Shown here: one piece after another, positions 5,454 to 5,712 of the stretch
Numbering within the stretch: position 1 is the first letter of the stretch
Layout of the letters: every line of letters begins with the position of its first letter
Assembly (NCBI GenBank): GCA_020850375.1
Contig: JADZET010000476.1
Location: 1 to 5,712 of the forward strand
DNA from: Phycisphaeraceae bacterium
Lineage (GTDB): Bacteria > Planctomycetota > Phycisphaerae > Phycisphaerales > Phycisphaeraceae
DNA length: 5,712 nt
Direction of reading: 5' to 3'
Notes under the pieces: model-generated
Told to the model about the DNA's origin: nothing
What the model saw: the letters and a program-made list of their open reading frames with translations, nothing else
Database searches by the model: none
Program-made: the position numbers and the translations under genes

Positions 5454-5712
5454 ATGCCCAGGATCCCCGTCCGCGACATTGAAATGCACTACGAGCAGCA
5501 CGGCCCAACCGACGGCGAGCCGCTGTTTCTGCTCCACGGCTTCACGGGGGACGTCCACACCTATGACCGCTACCTCGAGCCGTTAGGCAAGCACTACCGC
5601 CTGATCACCGTCGACGCTCGCTTCCACGGCCAGACGACCAACCCCGGCGACCCGCAGATCCTCCACAGCGAGCTGGCCAAAGACCTCGCAGCCCTCTGCG
5701 ACAAGCTGGGCG
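5454..5712 (+). CDS. Alpha/beta-hydrolase fold protein, N-terminal part (3' end beyond window)
   Basis: The first 86 residues are visible: MPRIPVRDIEMHYEQHGP, then PLFLLHGFTGD (23-33) and LITVDARFHGQT (50-61). The HGFTGD segment is the oxyanion-hole loop, and DARFHGQT corresponds to the D-x-R-G-H-G-x-S strand-4 motif of alpha/beta hydrolases, here with Phe in place of the first Gly. The nucleophile elbow (G-x-S-x-G) should lie just beyond the edge, so catalytic competence cannot be judged. The start at 5454 has AGGAA (5443-5447) upstream. It lies 42 bases after the second glycosidase with no terminator between, so co-transcription is likely. An esterase removing acyl groups from the same glycan would fit but is inferred only from position. 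A haloperoxidase-like or lactonase role is equally possible. Confidence 0.82.
   Translation, partial: MPRIPVRDIEMHYEQHGPTDGEPLFLLHGFTGDVHTYDRYLEPLGKHYRLITVDARFHGQTTNPGDPQILHSELAKDLAALCDKLG

Overview
The window is GC-rich, densely coding bacterial DNA with G/C-ending codons. A planctomycete (Phycisphaerae-like) or a similar glycan-degrading bacterium fits best. The reasons are tandem apiosidase-like (DUF4038/GH140-type) glycosidase genes without signal peptides, and two proteins with the short helical N-terminal module seen on ankyrin-type proteins of planctomycetes and acidobacteria. This placement is inference; no rRNA or other marker gene is present.

Left half (1-2700), all on the minus strand. 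Read in the direction of transcription it holds: a promoter and about 125-nt leader (2697-2541); a 439-residue protein (2540-1221) with the helical N-terminal module and a C-terminal region loosely like BtrH/C39-type cysteine-peptidase folds; a large palindrome (1177-1106); a second promoter and leader (1026-870); a 223-residue paralog sharing only the N-terminal module (869-198); and, 13 bases later, the start of a lipoprotein gene (184 to the window edge) whose Shine-Dalgarno sequence overlaps the preceding stop codon.

The most striking signal is the duplicated leader. Both copies have TTGACA/CACAAT promoters and a 35-nt block that is identical in both. Both can form three 5' hairpins, and both have a pyrimidine tract that can pair over 12-13 bp with the Shine-Dalgarno sequence GGAAAGGAAGG. 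The base changes between copies largely preserve the pairing. This looks like a cis-acting RNA that controls translation initiation and travels with the N-terminal module, while the C-terminal domains differ.

Right half (2774-5712), plus strand. Two adjacent DUF4038/GH140-like paralogs (2774-4093 and 4104-5411) are followed by the start of an alpha/beta-hydrolase gene (5454 to the edge). Spacings of 10 and 42 bases suggest one operon for intracellular trimming of a plant-type or similar glycan. The second paralog keeps the acidic catalytic positions but has lost the GGD loop. The promoter of the divergent 439-residue gene lies within the 5' flank of this operon, so the two units may be co-regulated.
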